From contig NZ_CP137573.1 in NCBI RefSeq assembly GCF_033343995.1, positions 620,001 to 684,000 of the forward strand: a stretch of DNA of 64,000 nt. The letters are read 5' to 3'. The notes under the pieces were generated by a model that saw only the letters and a program-made list of their open reading frames with translations, was not told the DNA's origin and did no database searches. Made by a program: the position numbers and the translations under genes. Positions 39,507 to 48,525 of this stretch are shown piece after piece. Source of the DNA: Streptomyces sp. HUAS YS2. Its GTDB lineage: Bacteria > Actinomycetota > Actinomycetes > Streptomycetales > Streptomycetaceae. Numbering within the stretch: position 1 is the first letter of the stretch; each line of letters opens with the position of its first letter.

Positions 39507-40897
39507 GCGATGACTCGATACGCCTGGTCACGATCGGGCGGATTCTCCGTCGGCGCCGGCGGCTTCTCACCCTCCTCACCCTGGTGGGTGCGCTCGTCGG
39601 CTTCGGCATCTCGCTGCTGATGCCGCCGCGCTACACGACCTCGGCATCGGTCCTGATGCCGGGGGCGTGGGGGGAGCGCGAGCTGCTGACCCAGTCGGAG
39701 ATCGCGACCAGTTCGGTGGTGCTCGAACGCGCCGCCGCCGCGCTCGGCCTGCCCGGGGTCGACGGCAACGAGTTGCGGGAACAGGTGACCGCCAAGGCCG
39801 CCGACGGGAACATCATCAAGATCTCGGGCACGGCCGAGACCCCGGAGCGCGCCCAGCGACTCTCGGACCAGGTGGCCCAGCAGTTCGTCACGTTCGTCGA
39901 GCAGATCGAGGGCGACAGCACCGCCGAAGGGGCGGCGGCGCCCGAGGCGTTGCGTCAGCTGGTCACACAGACCAGCCGCCGTATCGCGGAGCTGGCCGAT
40001 GCGGCCGGTTCGGGGCAGAGCGTGGAGAGCGTGCAGACCCGTACCGAGCTCGCGAAGCTGCGCACCTCCCTGCAGGAGGCCGTGGACAAGCTGGCGGAGG
40101 TCGACCCGGCAGCCGCCAAGGCCAACCTGGTCGTCATGGGCCCGGCGGTCCGGCCGGCCGACGAGGCACCGCCGACGAGGACGCAGCTCATCGGCGCCGG
40201 AGCGCTGCTGTTCTTCCTGCTCACGGTCATCGGTCACCTCGCCGCCGCGCGGATGAGCCGCCGGCTGCGCACCGAGCCGGAGATCGCCGCGGCACTGGGC
40301 TCGACGCTGCTCGGCACCGTCGACGTACCCGGTGAGCCTTCCGGGCACCAGGCGGAACGCCGTGGCCCGCGGGCCCTGATCCGCCGGCTGCTCGGCCTCG
40401 ACATCCGGTGGGACATGCCGACCCCGCGGACCTCCGGCGACGAGGCCGGCAGGAAGGTCCGCTACCGGCGGGTGTCCGCCCGGCTCCGGGAACGGGTGTC
40501 GGCACCCCTGCGGGTGCTGTTCGTCGTCCCGGACGGGGACGAGAGCGCCCGTCGGGCAGCCGGGCAGCTCGTCACCGAGGCGGAGAGCGCTCCTTCCCCG
40601 GGCTCTTCGAGCAGGGGACGTCCAGAGCTGCGGGTGGTGGAGGTGTCGGTGTCCCGGCCTATGGTTCCGGACCGCGAGGACGAGTCCGGTGCCGTCGTCG
40701 TGCTCAGCGCGGGCAGCTGGACCGCAGGGGAGCTGGCGGGCATCGCCGAGGCGTGTGCCGACGCCCGGCACGAGGTCATCGGCATCGTCCTCGCCGACCC
40801 GGTCCGGTCCCGTCCGTCGCGTGCCGCCGGACGTCATCGGGACGCCGCCGCACCGGCGCTCGCGGTCGGCGCCGACTCGACGGGAGGTTCGGGGTGA
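39503..40897 (+). CDS. Wzz-like polysaccharide co-polymerase (first of two)
   Basis: The 464-aa protein starts at TTG 39503, overlapping the glycosyltransferase stop (TTGA), with GGGAGAAGG upstream. It has the Wzz/polysaccharide co-polymerase layout: a basic N-terminus, a first span (LLTLLTLVGALVGFGISLLM) followed by PPRYTTSASVLM, a helical external region with coiled-coil character (~110-215), and a second span near 235 (LIGAGALLFFLLTVIGHLAA). The cytoplasmic C-terminus (~370-464) resembles a tyrosine-kinase-like domain (LRVLFVVPDGDESARRAAGQLV) with no P-loop. It probably sets chain length together with the next gene product. Confidence 0.8.
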   Translation: MSDDSIRLVTIGRILRRRRRLLTLLTLVGALVGFGISLLMPPRYTTSASVLMPGAWGERELLTQSEIATSSVVLERAAAALGLPGVDGNELREQVTAKAADGNIIKISGTAETPERAQRLSDQVAQQFVTFVEQIEGDSTAEGAAAPEALRQLVTQTSRRIAELADAAGSGQSVESVQTRTELAKLRTSLQEAVDKLAEVDPAAAKANLVVMGPAVRPADEAPPTRTQLIGAGALLFFLLTVIGHLAAARMSRRLRTEPEIAAALGSTLLGTVDVPGEPSGHQAERRGPRALIRRLLGLDIRWDMPTPRTSGDEAGRKVRYRRVSARLRERVSAPLRVLFVVPDGDESARRAAGQLVTEAESAPSPGSSSRGRPELRVVEVSVSRPMVPDREDESGAVVVLSAGSWTAGELAGIAEACADARHEVIGIVLADPVRSRPSRAAGRHRDAAAPALAVGADSTGGSG

Positions 40898-42414
40898 CGA
40901 CGAGTACGACGTCGGAGGCACCGACCGCCGCTCCGCTGCTCGACCTGCACGTGCTGGTTGTGGCGGTGCGGAGGCGTCGTCGCCTCTGGGGCTCCCTGGC
41001 GCTCCTGGGGCTGCTCGCCGGCGTGGCGCTGGCGGTCCTGCTGCCGCCGCCGCCGACCGCCGTGACCAAGTTGCTGGTCGCGCATCAGGAGGACCAGCCG
41101 AACGACCCCGGAACACTGATCCGCACCGATGTCGCGCTGCTGCAGACCACCCGGATCGGCGGCAAGGCCCTGAAGTCCCTCAACTCCACCGAGGAACCCG
41201 AGGAGTTCATGAAGGACTACGAGGGTGTCGGCCTGACCAACAACGTGCTGCAGATCAACGTGACCGGTGACAGCGACGCGGAAGCGGTGGCCCGCGCCCA
41301 GGCGCTGGCCGACGCGTTCATCGCGGACCATGTGAGGCGGATCAAGGAAGCCGCGAACTCCGAGGCCAAGGCCCTGCTCGACCAGCGTGACCGGCTGCGG
41401 GCGGAACTCACGCAGGTCAACAAGTCGATCGGGGACCGAACGCCGACGAGCGGGCCGAAGACATCGGCGGACATGGAGTCGCTCTTCGCCCGCCGGGCCG
41501 AACTCACCTCACGGATCGCCGATTTCGATCAGCGCGCCACCGAGGCGCGCATCGGCGCGCCCCATCTCATCGCCGGCACACAGATCGTGGACGCCCCACG
41601 CCCCGTGCGGCACTCCCTGGCCAAGGCGGCCGCCACCGACGCCGCGATCGGGCTCGCCCTCGGACTCGCCCTCGGACTCGCGGTGGCCGCGGTCACCGCG
41701 GTGGTGGCGGACCGCCCCGTGCTGCGCCGGGAGATCGCGGCGAACCTCGGCGCCTCGGTCATCGCGGAACTGCCGCTCCGATCGGGCGGGTTGTGGCGGC
41801 GCCGCCGGATCCGGGCGGCACGCGAACGCCTCACCGCGTCCCTGGCGCGCACCGTACGGGGCTCCGCGGAACCGCTGTCTCTCCTGGAACTGGGCTGTGC
41901 GCGCAGCACGAGTGCGATCGCCCTGGACCTCGCCAGGGCACTGGCGGCGGACGGGCCGGTGGCCGTCATCGACGGCCTGCCCGGGCCGCACCTCGCCGAC
42001 CGCCGCCCGAAGCCGGGAGACCCGACCGTGGTCGGCGGCGAGCGTGCCGCGTCCCTCTCTCCTCAGGAGCGCCGGGTCGGGGTCGGCTCGGTGGCGCCCG
42101 GCGCGGCGTGGACCGACCTCCAGTACCTCGGCACTCGGACGGTGCTGGTCGTGCGTGCCGGGCACGGCAGCGCCGCGTGGCTGCACACCGTGGCGCGTCA
42201 GCTCGCGGACCAGCACATTCCGGTGATCGGTGTGGTGCTGATCGACCCCGATCCGCGTGACCGGACGGACGGCACGCTGTGGGACGGGCTGCAGACCGCG
42301 CTGCGCGGCAGGAACGAGCGGCCGGCCCGGCAGGACATGGCCGGCCGGCGGCTGGCGGAGCGGGTACCGAAGTGGGCCGCGCGGGTCCCGGACAACGACC
42401 AGGAGGTGCGGTAG
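40894..42414 (+). CDS. Wzz/Wzc-like co-polymerase with degenerate kinase domain (second of two)
   Basis: The 506-aa protein starts at GTG 40894, overlapping the previous stop (GTGA). Two membrane spans (LALLGLLAGVALAVLLPP near residue 40; AAIGLALGLALGLAVAAVTAVVA near 260) bracket a helical extracytoplasmic coiled-coil region. The cytoplasmic domain after ~315 has the outline of a bacterial tyrosine kinase, but the Walker A position reads GCARSTSAIALDLARALA, without the Lys, and AVIDGLPGP replaces the kinase DxDLRxP box. No tyrosine-rich tail is present. So it is likely a structural co-polymerase, not a kinase. Confidence 0.8.
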   Translation: MTTSTTSEAPTAAPLLDLHVLVVAVRRRRRLWGSLALLGLLAGVALAVLLPPPPTAVTKLLVAHQEDQPNDPGTLIRTDVALLQTTRIGGKALKSLNSTEEPEEFMKDYEGVGLTNNVLQINVTGDSDAEAVARAQALADAFIADHVRRIKEAANSEAKALLDQRDRLRAELTQVNKSIGDRTPTSGPKTSADMESLFARRAELTSRIADFDQRATEARIGAPHLIAGTQIVDAPRPVRHSLAKAAATDAAIGLALGLALGLAVAAVTAVVADRPVLRREIAANLGASVIAELPLRSGGLWRRRRIRAARERLTASLARTVRGSAEPLSLLELGCARSTSAIALDLARALAADGPVAVIDGLPGPHLADRRPKPGDPTVVGGERAASLSPQERRVGVGSVAPGAAWTDLQYLGTRTVLVVRAGHGSAAWLHTVARQLADQHIPVIGVVLIDPDPRDRTDGTLWDGLQTALRGRNERPARQDMAGRRLAERVPKWAARVPDNDQEVR

Positions 42415-42417
42415 GAC

Positions 42418-44352
42418 ATGTGTGGCATCGCAGGCACGTACCGATGGCCGGACGGGAAGGCGGTGACCGACCGGCTCACCGACACCCTCGCCCACCGGGG
42501 CCCGGACGGGGCGGGCAGGTACAGCCACCCGGTCGGTGACAGCGAGGTGCACCTCGGGCACCGCCGGCTGGCCATCGTCGACCTGTCCGAGACCGGCGCC
42601 CAGCCGATGGTCTCGAACGGCCTCGTCCTGACGTACAACGGCGAGCTGTACAACGCGCCCGAGCTGCGCGCCGAACTGGCCGCCGCGGGGGTGCGCTTCC
42701 GCGGGACGTCCGACACCGAGGTGGTGCTCGAGGCCTGGCGGCGCTGGGGTACGGACTGTCTGCCCCGGCTGCGCGGCATGTTCGCGTTCGGGATCTTCGA
42801 CGAGCGAACCGGTGACCTGGTCCTCGCCCGCGACCAGCTCGGCATCAAGCCGCTGTTCCTGCTCCGCCGCGGCGACGGTCTGGTGTTCGCCTCCGAGCTC
42901 AAGGCACTCGCCGCCGCCACCGGCGGATCGCTGGAGGTGGACCACGGGGCGCTGGTGGCCTCGTTGCTGTACTACTGGGTGCCGGACTCGCGGTGCGCGT
43001 TCCGCGAGGCGGAGAAGCTGCCGCCGGGCAGCTGGCTGAGATGCCGGCCCGACGGCCGGACGGAACGCGGCCGGTTCTGGCACCTCAAGGATGTCGCCGC
43101 CGAGGGCCGGGAGCGGGCCCTGAGCGGTGAACAGCCGGATCTGGCCGCCATCGTCGAGGAGTCGACCAAGCGGCATCTGCTCGCCGACGTACCCGTGGCG
43201 ACCTTCCTCTCCGGCGGTCTCGACTCCAGCTATCTGACCGCGCTGGCGGCCCGTCACCAGCCCGGGATCTCCGCGTACACGATCGGATTCCGCGCCGAGG
43301 ACGCCAAGTTCGAGGCCATGCCGGACGATCTGCGCTATGCCCGGCAGGTGGCCCGACGGTTCGGCGTAGACCTGCACGAGATCGAGATCGCCCCGAACGT
43401 GCTGGATCTGCTGCCGCAGATGACGTACTCCCTGGACGAGCCGATCGGCGACCCCGCCGCGATCAACACTTTCCTGATCTGCTCGGCCGCCCGGGAGGCC
43501 GGGGTCAAGGTGATGCTCTCGGGGATGGGCGCCGACGAGCTGTTCGCCGGTTACCGCAAGCATCTGGCCAACCTGATCGCGCTGCGCTACCAGCGCGTCC
43601 CGCGGCCCCTGCGGCGCGGCCTGTCCGCGGCCGTCGACCGGTTGCCGGTCGCCACGGCCCGCCGGGGGTACCGGTCGGTGCGGTTCGCGAAGCGGTTCCT
43701 CTCCTTCGCCGACCTGCCGGAGGAGACCGCGTTCCGGCGCAGCTACACCATGTACGACCGGGACGAGCTGCTCGCCCTGGTCGATCCGGACCTGGCCGGG
43801 ACCGTCGAGGACGTGCTCACCGAGCATGCGGACGTCTACGAGGACAACGAGCTCGACGACTTCGTCAACCGCATGTGCCTGGGCGACGCCCGGATGTTCC
43901 TGCCGGGCCTGAACCTCGCGTACACGGACCGGTCGAGCATGGCCGCGTCGACCGAGGTGCGGGTGCCGTACGTGGACGTCGAGGTGGTCAGGGCGGCGTT
44001 CGCCGTGCCCGGCGATCGCAAGATCGTCGGACGGCAGGGCAAGGCCGTCCTCAAGGAGGCGGCGACCTCGATCCTGCCGCGCGAGATCGTGTACCGGCCC
44101 AAGGGCCTGTTCAGTGCCCCGCTGCGGGCCTGGATGAGCCGGGATCTCGCGCCGCTGGTACGCGAGGTGGTGAACGACGGCGTGCTCGTCGGTTCGGGGC
44201 TCCTGCGCCGCGACGCGCTGGCCCGCATGGTCGCCGAGGACGCCGCCGGGCAGCGGGACTTCTCCAAGCATCTGTGGCACGTGCTGACGCTCGAGTACTG
44301 GTACCGCGACGCGACCTCCGGGTCCGGCCGGATCAATCGGTTGACGGCTTAG
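42418..44352 (+). CDS. Asparagine synthetase (glutamine-hydrolysing) homologue in an exopolysaccharide locus
   Basis: The 644-aa protein begins MCGIAGTYRW, with Cys2 as the glutaminase nucleophile, and has LAHRGPDGAG, GHRRLAIVDLS, YNGELYN and FLSGGLDSSYLTALAA, the PP-loop SGGxDS of the synthetase domain, then LSGMGADELFAGYRKH. Length and motifs match AsnB. Family knowledge: AsnB-like proteins in polysaccharide loci amidate sugar carboxylates rather than aspartate. With an AlgD-like dehydrogenase upstream, an attractive role is making a uronamide residue. Genuine asparagine synthesis remains possible. Confidence 0.9.
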   Translation: MCGIAGTYRWPDGKAVTDRLTDTLAHRGPDGAGRYSHPVGDSEVHLGHRRLAIVDLSETGAQPMVSNGLVLTYNGELYNAPELRAELAAAGVRFRGTSDTEVVLEAWRRWGTDCLPRLRGMFAFGIFDERTGDLVLARDQLGIKPLFLLRRGDGLVFASELKALAAATGGSLEVDHGALVASLLYYWVPDSRCAFREAEKLPPGSWLRCRPDGRTERGRFWHLKDVAAEGRERALSGEQPDLAAIVEESTKRHLLADVPVATFLSGGLDSSYLTALAARHQPGISAYTIGFRAEDAKFEAMPDDLRYARQVARRFGVDLHEIEIAPNVLDLLPQMTYSLDEPIGDPAAINTFLICSAAREAGVKVMLSGMGADELFAGYRKHLANLIALRYQRVPRPLRRGLSAAVDRLPVATARRGYRSVRFAKRFLSFADLPEETAFRRSYTMYDRDELLALVDPDLAGTVEDVLTEHADVYEDNELDDFVNRMCLGDARMFLPGLNLAYTDRSSMAASTEVRVPYVDVEVVRAAFAVPGDRKIVGRQGKAVLKEAATSILPREIVYRPKGLFSAPLRAWMSRDLAPLVREVVNDGVLVGSGLLRRDALARMVAEDAAGQRDFSKHLWHVLTLEYWYRDATSGSGRINRLTA

Positions 44353-44371
44353 GAATTCAGAGGAGTTCGGG

Positions 44372-46561
44372 TTGAAACAGGTCGTGCAGAACTACAAGAG
44401 CGGCGAGCTGGCGGTGCTCGACGTGCCGGTGCCGGGGTGCAAGCCGGGCGGTGTGCTGGTCCGCACCGCCTACTCGCTGATATCCACCGGGACCGAGCTC
44501 ATGAAGGTGTCCGAGGCCGGCATGTCGATGCTGGGCAAGGCGCGCTCCCGGCCGGACCAGGTGGCCAAGGTCATGCAGAGCGTGGCCACCAACGGCGTGC
44601 CCGCCACCTACCGCAAGGTGATGGGCAAGCTGGACTCCTACACCCCGCTGGGCTACTCGCTGTGCGGGGTGGTCGAGCAGGTCGGTACCGGGATCGACGA
44701 TGTGAAGGTCGGCGACCTCGTCGCCTGCGCCGGCAACGAGCACGCGCTGCACGCCGAGCTGAACTGGGTACCGAAGAACCTCTACGCCCGGGTGCCGGAC
44801 GGCCTCGCGCCGCAGCACGCGGCCTTCGGCACCGTCGGGTCGATCGCGTTGCAGGGCGTCCGCCAGGGCGAGCCGCGGCTCGGCGACGCGGCGCTGGTCA
44901 TCGGCCTCGGGCTGATCGGGCAGCTGGTGGTGCAGCTCCTCGTCGCGTCGGGGGTCCGCGTCGTCGGAGTCGACCCCGACCCGGTGCGCTGCGAGCTCGC
45001 CGAGAGCCTGGGCGCCGCGGCCTGCGGCGATCCCGCGTCCGCGGCCGTGGAGGCCGCCGTCGCCGAGCTCACCGACGGCCACGGCGTGGACCAGGTGTAC
45101 CTGGCCGCCGGCGGCGGCAGCAATCAGCCCGTCGAACTGGCCGCCCGGCTGTGCCGGGACCGCGGCCGGGTCGTCGACATCGGCAAGTGCCGCTTGGACC
45201 TGCCGTGGAACGCGTACTACGAGAAGGAGCTCGACGTCCGGTTCTCCCGCAGTTACGGCCCCGGGCGCTACGACCCGGAGTACGAGCTCGAGGGGCGGGA
45301 CTACCCGATCGGCTACGTGCGCTGGACCGAGCGTCGCAACCTGGCGTGCTTCCTCGATCTCCTCGCCCGCGACAGCGTCGACGTGGGGCCCCTGGTCTCC
45401 CACATCGCCGACTTCGACGACGCCGTCGAGACGTACCGGCGCCTGAAGGACGGCGAGTTGAAGGCCGTGGCCGTGCTGTTCCGGTATCCCGAACCGGCGG
45501 CGGAAGGCGAATCGGAGGCCCCGGTGGTGACGGTGCCCGCGGTCGAGCGAGGCAGCGGCGCGGTGGCCGGCTCCGGCAGGCCCGCCGGAACACCGGTGCG
45601 GCTGGCGTTCGTCGGCGCGGGAAACTACGCGACGTCGATGCTGCTGCCGCACCTGGCACAGCGCGACGGCGTCGAGCTGTCGGCCGTCGTCACCACGACG
45701 GCGCTGTCCGCGGCCAACGCGCAGCGGAAGTTCGGCTTCGCCCGTGCGACCACCGATCTCGACGCCGTGCTCGGCGACCCGTCCGTCGACGCGGTGTTCG
45801 TGGTCACCCGGCACAGCTCGCACGCCGAGCTGACCCGGAAGGCGCTGCTTGCCGGCAAGGCCGTGTTCGTGGAGAAGCCGTTGGCGCTGACCGAGGACGA
45901 GCTGGCCGGTGTACTCGCGGCGGTGGAGGAGTCCGGCAACGACCGGCTGCAGGTGGGCTTCAACCGCCGGTTCGCGCCGCTCCTGCAGGAGGCCAGGACG
46001 CGGTTCGGCGCCCGGACCGGTCCGGCCAGCCTCCGCTACCTGGTCAACGCGGGTCAACTGCAGCACGGCAGTTGGTACCTGCAGCAGGGCACCGAGGGCT
46101 CGCGGTTCGCCGGTGAGGGCGGGCACTTCATCGACACGGCGAGCTGGCTGCTCGACGCCGACCCGGTCTCGGTGTACGCCGTCGCGACGGCCGGCAACGA
46201 GGACCTGCAGGTAGTGCTGCGCTACGCCGACGGGTCCACCGCCACCATCAGCTACGTCACCACCGGCGCGCCCGGCTTCCCCAAGGAGACGCTGGACCTC
46301 GTCGCGGACGGCAAGGTGCTGCGGCTGGACGACTTCGTCCGGGCCTCGGTGTACAGCCGCAAGCGGTGGGTCAGCTCGCGGTTGCCGAAGGCCCGGGACA
46401 AGGGCCAGAACGCGGAGCTGGCCGCGTTCGTCAAGGCGGTGCGGACCGGCGGGCCGATGCCGGTGCCGCTGGAGTCGCTGGTCGCCACCACGGCGGCCAC
46501 CCTCGCCGTGCGGACCGCCCTGGCGGGCGGCGCGCCGGTGACGTTGGCGAGGGCGCGATGA
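44372..46561 (+). CDS. Bi-domain oxidoreductase: zinc-type alcohol dehydrogenase fused to Gfo/Idh/MocA
   Basis: The 729-aa protein starts at TTG 44372 behind AGAGGAG. Residues ~1-370 are a medium-chain dehydrogenase: SLISTGTELMKVSE, GYSLCGVVEQVGTGIDDVKVGD, VIGLGLIGQLVVQLLVASGVRVVGVD. After a Glu/Gly linker, residues ~405-729 are Gfo/Idh/MocA: VRLAFVGAGNYATSMLLPHLAQ, VVTRHSSHAELTRKALLAGKAVFVEKPLAL, and EGGHFIDTASWLL. This fusion is recurrent in exopolysaccharide loci, commonly beside heparinase-like proteins and AsnB homologues as here. It probably oxidises or epimerises a lipid- or nucleotide-linked sugar; the reaction is not established. Confidence 0.88.
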   Translation: MKQVVQNYKSGELAVLDVPVPGCKPGGVLVRTAYSLISTGTELMKVSEAGMSMLGKARSRPDQVAKVMQSVATNGVPATYRKVMGKLDSYTPLGYSLCGVVEQVGTGIDDVKVGDLVACAGNEHALHAELNWVPKNLYARVPDGLAPQHAAFGTVGSIALQGVRQGEPRLGDAALVIGLGLIGQLVVQLLVASGVRVVGVDPDPVRCELAESLGAAACGDPASAAVEAAVAELTDGHGVDQVYLAAGGGSNQPVELAARLCRDRGRVVDIGKCRLDLPWNAYYEKELDVRFSRSYGPGRYDPEYELEGRDYPIGYVRWTERRNLACFLDLLARDSVDVGPLVSHIADFDDAVETYRRLKDGELKAVAVLFRYPEPAAEGESEAPVVTVPAVERGSGAVAGSGRPAGTPVRLAFVGAGNYATSMLLPHLAQRDGVELSAVVTTTALSAANAQRKFGFARATTDLDAVLGDPSVDAVFVVTRHSSHAELTRKALLAGKAVFVEKPLALTEDELAGVLAAVEESGNDRLQVGFNRRFAPLLQEARTRFGARTGPASLRYLVNAGQLQHGSWYLQQGTEGSRFAGEGGHFIDTASWLLDADPVSVYAVATAGNEDLQVVLRYADGSTATISYVTTGAPGFPKETLDLVADGKVLRLDDFVRASVYSRKRWVSSRLPKARDKGQNAELAAFVKAVRTGGPMPVPLESLVATTAATLAVRTALAGGAPVTLARAR

Positions 46562-48516
46562 CCATGAGCGCGGGTTGGTACCTGCGGCGGCTGTCCCGCA
46601 TGGGGCCGCGGGAGGTCGGCGACCGGGCGGGCGACGCCTTGCGCAGGCGGCGTTGGCGCTCGGCGCCGCCCCACTCCCCCGGTGTGACCGGCGCCCGGTT
46701 CACCGCGGGACTGCCCGTGGGCACGATCGACACGCTGCCGCCGGACGCCGCGAAGCGCCTCGTCGCCGAGGCGGACCGGCTGATGGCCGGGCACGCCGAG
46801 TACTTCGGGGTGCCCCGCGACGACCTGGTCGACCCGGACTGGTGGCGCGACCCGAAGACCGGGCGCCGGGCACCGTCGGGCTACGCCTTCGACGTGCCGT
46901 ACCGGAACGAGGACGCGGTCGGGGACATCAAGCAGATCTGGGAGCTGTCCCGGCATCAGTACCTCACGGTGCTCGCCGCCGCATACGCGATCACCGGGGA
47001 CGAGCGGTACGCCGAGCGGGTCGCCGCGCACCTGCGGTCGTGGTGGGCGGGTAACGCGCCGCTGCGCGGTGCGCACTGGATCAGCGGCATCGAGCTGGGG
47101 ATCCGGCTGCTGTCCTGGGTGTGGATCCGCCGGCTGCTCGACGGCTGGTCCGGCGCGGCCGGGCTGTTCGAGGGCAACCCGGTGGCGCTGAACCAGATCT
47201 GGCACCACCAGCGCTGGCTGGCCGCCTTCCCCAGCCGGGGGTCCTCGGCGAACAACCATGTCATCGCCGAGGCCGCGGGGCAGTTCGCGGCTGCCTGTGC
47301 GTTCGACTGGTTCCCCTCCTCGGAGCGCTGGCGAGCCGACGCGCTGCGGTCGCTGGAGCGTCATCTGCGGAGCAACACCTTCGTCTCCGGCCTCAACCGC
47401 GAGCTGGCCACCGAGTACCACGGACTGGTGCTGGAGCTCGGCCTGGCCGCGGTGGCCGAGGCGGATGCCGCCGATGTGCCGGTCCCCGCGTCGATCCGGC
47501 TGGTCCTGCTGCGGATGACCGACGCGCTCGCGGCCGTCGTGGACGACCGGCTGCGGCCGCCGCGCCAGGGGGACGCGGACGACGGGCACGGCCTGGTCCT
47601 GGACGGCGCGGGCACCGACCGCTGGGCCTCGCTGCTGGCGACCGGGGACGCCGTGTTCGGCCGGCTCGCCTGGTGGCCCGTGGTGACCGGCACTGATGTG
47701 CGCACGCCCCTACTGGCGGCGCTCGTCAGGCCGTACGCGAAGAACGGAACCGTGACCCGCCCGGCGAGCCGCCCGGCCCATTTCGCCGACGCGGGGCTCA
47801 CCATCCTGCGGGGCCCTGGGAAGGTCTGGGTCCGCTGCGACGGCGGTCCACACGGATTCCTGTCCATCGCCGCGCACGCCCACGCGGACGCGCTGTCCGT
47901 GGAGGTCCGGCACGACGGGGTCGACGTACTCGCCGACCCGGGGACGTTCTGCTACCACGGGCAGCCCGAGTGGCGGCAGTACTTCCGGTCGACCCTCGGC
48001 CACAACACCCTGCAATGGGACGGTGGTGACCAGTCCGTCTCCGGTGGCCCGTTCCTGTGGACCCGGCATGCCCGTAGCCGCGTCCTGGTCGCGGACACCT
48101 CCACCGAGGCGGTGGCCCGCTGGTGCGCCGAGCACGACGGATACGAGCGCTCCGTGCACCGGCGCCGGGTGGAGCTGACCGCCGCGAGCGAGGAGCTGCG
48201 CGTGGTCGACGAGGTCCGCGGCGACCGCGGGACGGTGCGCCTCGCGTTCCACCTCGGTCCGGCGATCGCCGCGGAGCTCGTGGGGAACCGGGCGGTGCTC
48301 ACCTGGACCCGGGACGGCGAGGACCGCTCCGCGGTGCTCGATCTGCCCGAGCAGCTGTCCTGGCAGGCACATCGCGGCGAGACCGATCCGCCGCTGGGCT
48401 GGTACTCGGCCGGCTTCGGGCGCAAGGAGCCCACCACGACGCTGGTCGGCACCGGCTTCGCCGACGGCACCGCGAAGTCGGGGGAGTTCATCACCGTACT
48501 CGGGTTTCGCGGCTAG
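46558..48516 (+). CDS. Heparinase II/III / alginate-lyase-like protein
   Basis: The 652-aa protein starts at ATG 46558 (ATGA overlap). It has a helical (alpha/alpha toroid) N-terminal domain (DIKQIWELSRHQYLTVLAAAYAITGDERYAERV, HWISGIELGIRLLSWVWI, SSANNHVIAEAAGQFAAA, NRELATEYHGLVLELGL) and a C-terminal beta-sheet heparinase II/III-like domain from ~430 (KVWVRCDGGPHG, AAHAHADALSVEVRHDGVDVLADPGTFCY, LGHNTLQWDG). N-H and Y-H pairs (SANNH, TEYHG, HAHAD) sit where polysaccharide lyases have catalytic and metal residues. No signal peptide is visible. It may edit or release the uronate-containing polymer; export is not obvious from the sequence. Confidence 0.85.
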   Translation: MTMSAGWYLRRLSRMGPREVGDRAGDALRRRRWRSAPPHSPGVTGARFTAGLPVGTIDTLPPDAAKRLVAEADRLMAGHAEYFGVPRDDLVDPDWWRDPKTGRRAPSGYAFDVPYRNEDAVGDIKQIWELSRHQYLTVLAAAYAITGDERYAERVAAHLRSWWAGNAPLRGAHWISGIELGIRLLSWVWIRRLLDGWSGAAGLFEGNPVALNQIWHHQRWLAAFPSRGSSANNHVIAEAAGQFAAACAFDWFPSSERWRADALRSLERHLRSNTFVSGLNRELATEYHGLVLELGLAAVAEADAADVPVPASIRLVLLRMTDALAAVVDDRLRPPRQGDADDGHGLVLDGAGTDRWASLLATGDAVFGRLAWWPVVTGTDVRTPLLAALVRPYAKNGTVTRPASRPAHFADAGLTILRGPGKVWVRCDGGPHGFLSIAAHAHADALSVEVRHDGVDVLADPGTFCYHGQPEWRQYFRSTLGHNTLQWDGGDQSVSGGPFLWTRHARSRVLVADTSTEAVARWCAEHDGYERSVHRRRVELTAASEELRVVDEVRGDRGTVRLAFHLGPAIAAELVGNRAVLTWTRDGEDRSAVLDLPEQLSWQAHRGETDPPLGWYSAGFGRKEPTTTLVGTGFADGTAKSGEFITVLGFRG

Positions 48517-48525
48517 GGAGGAGGC

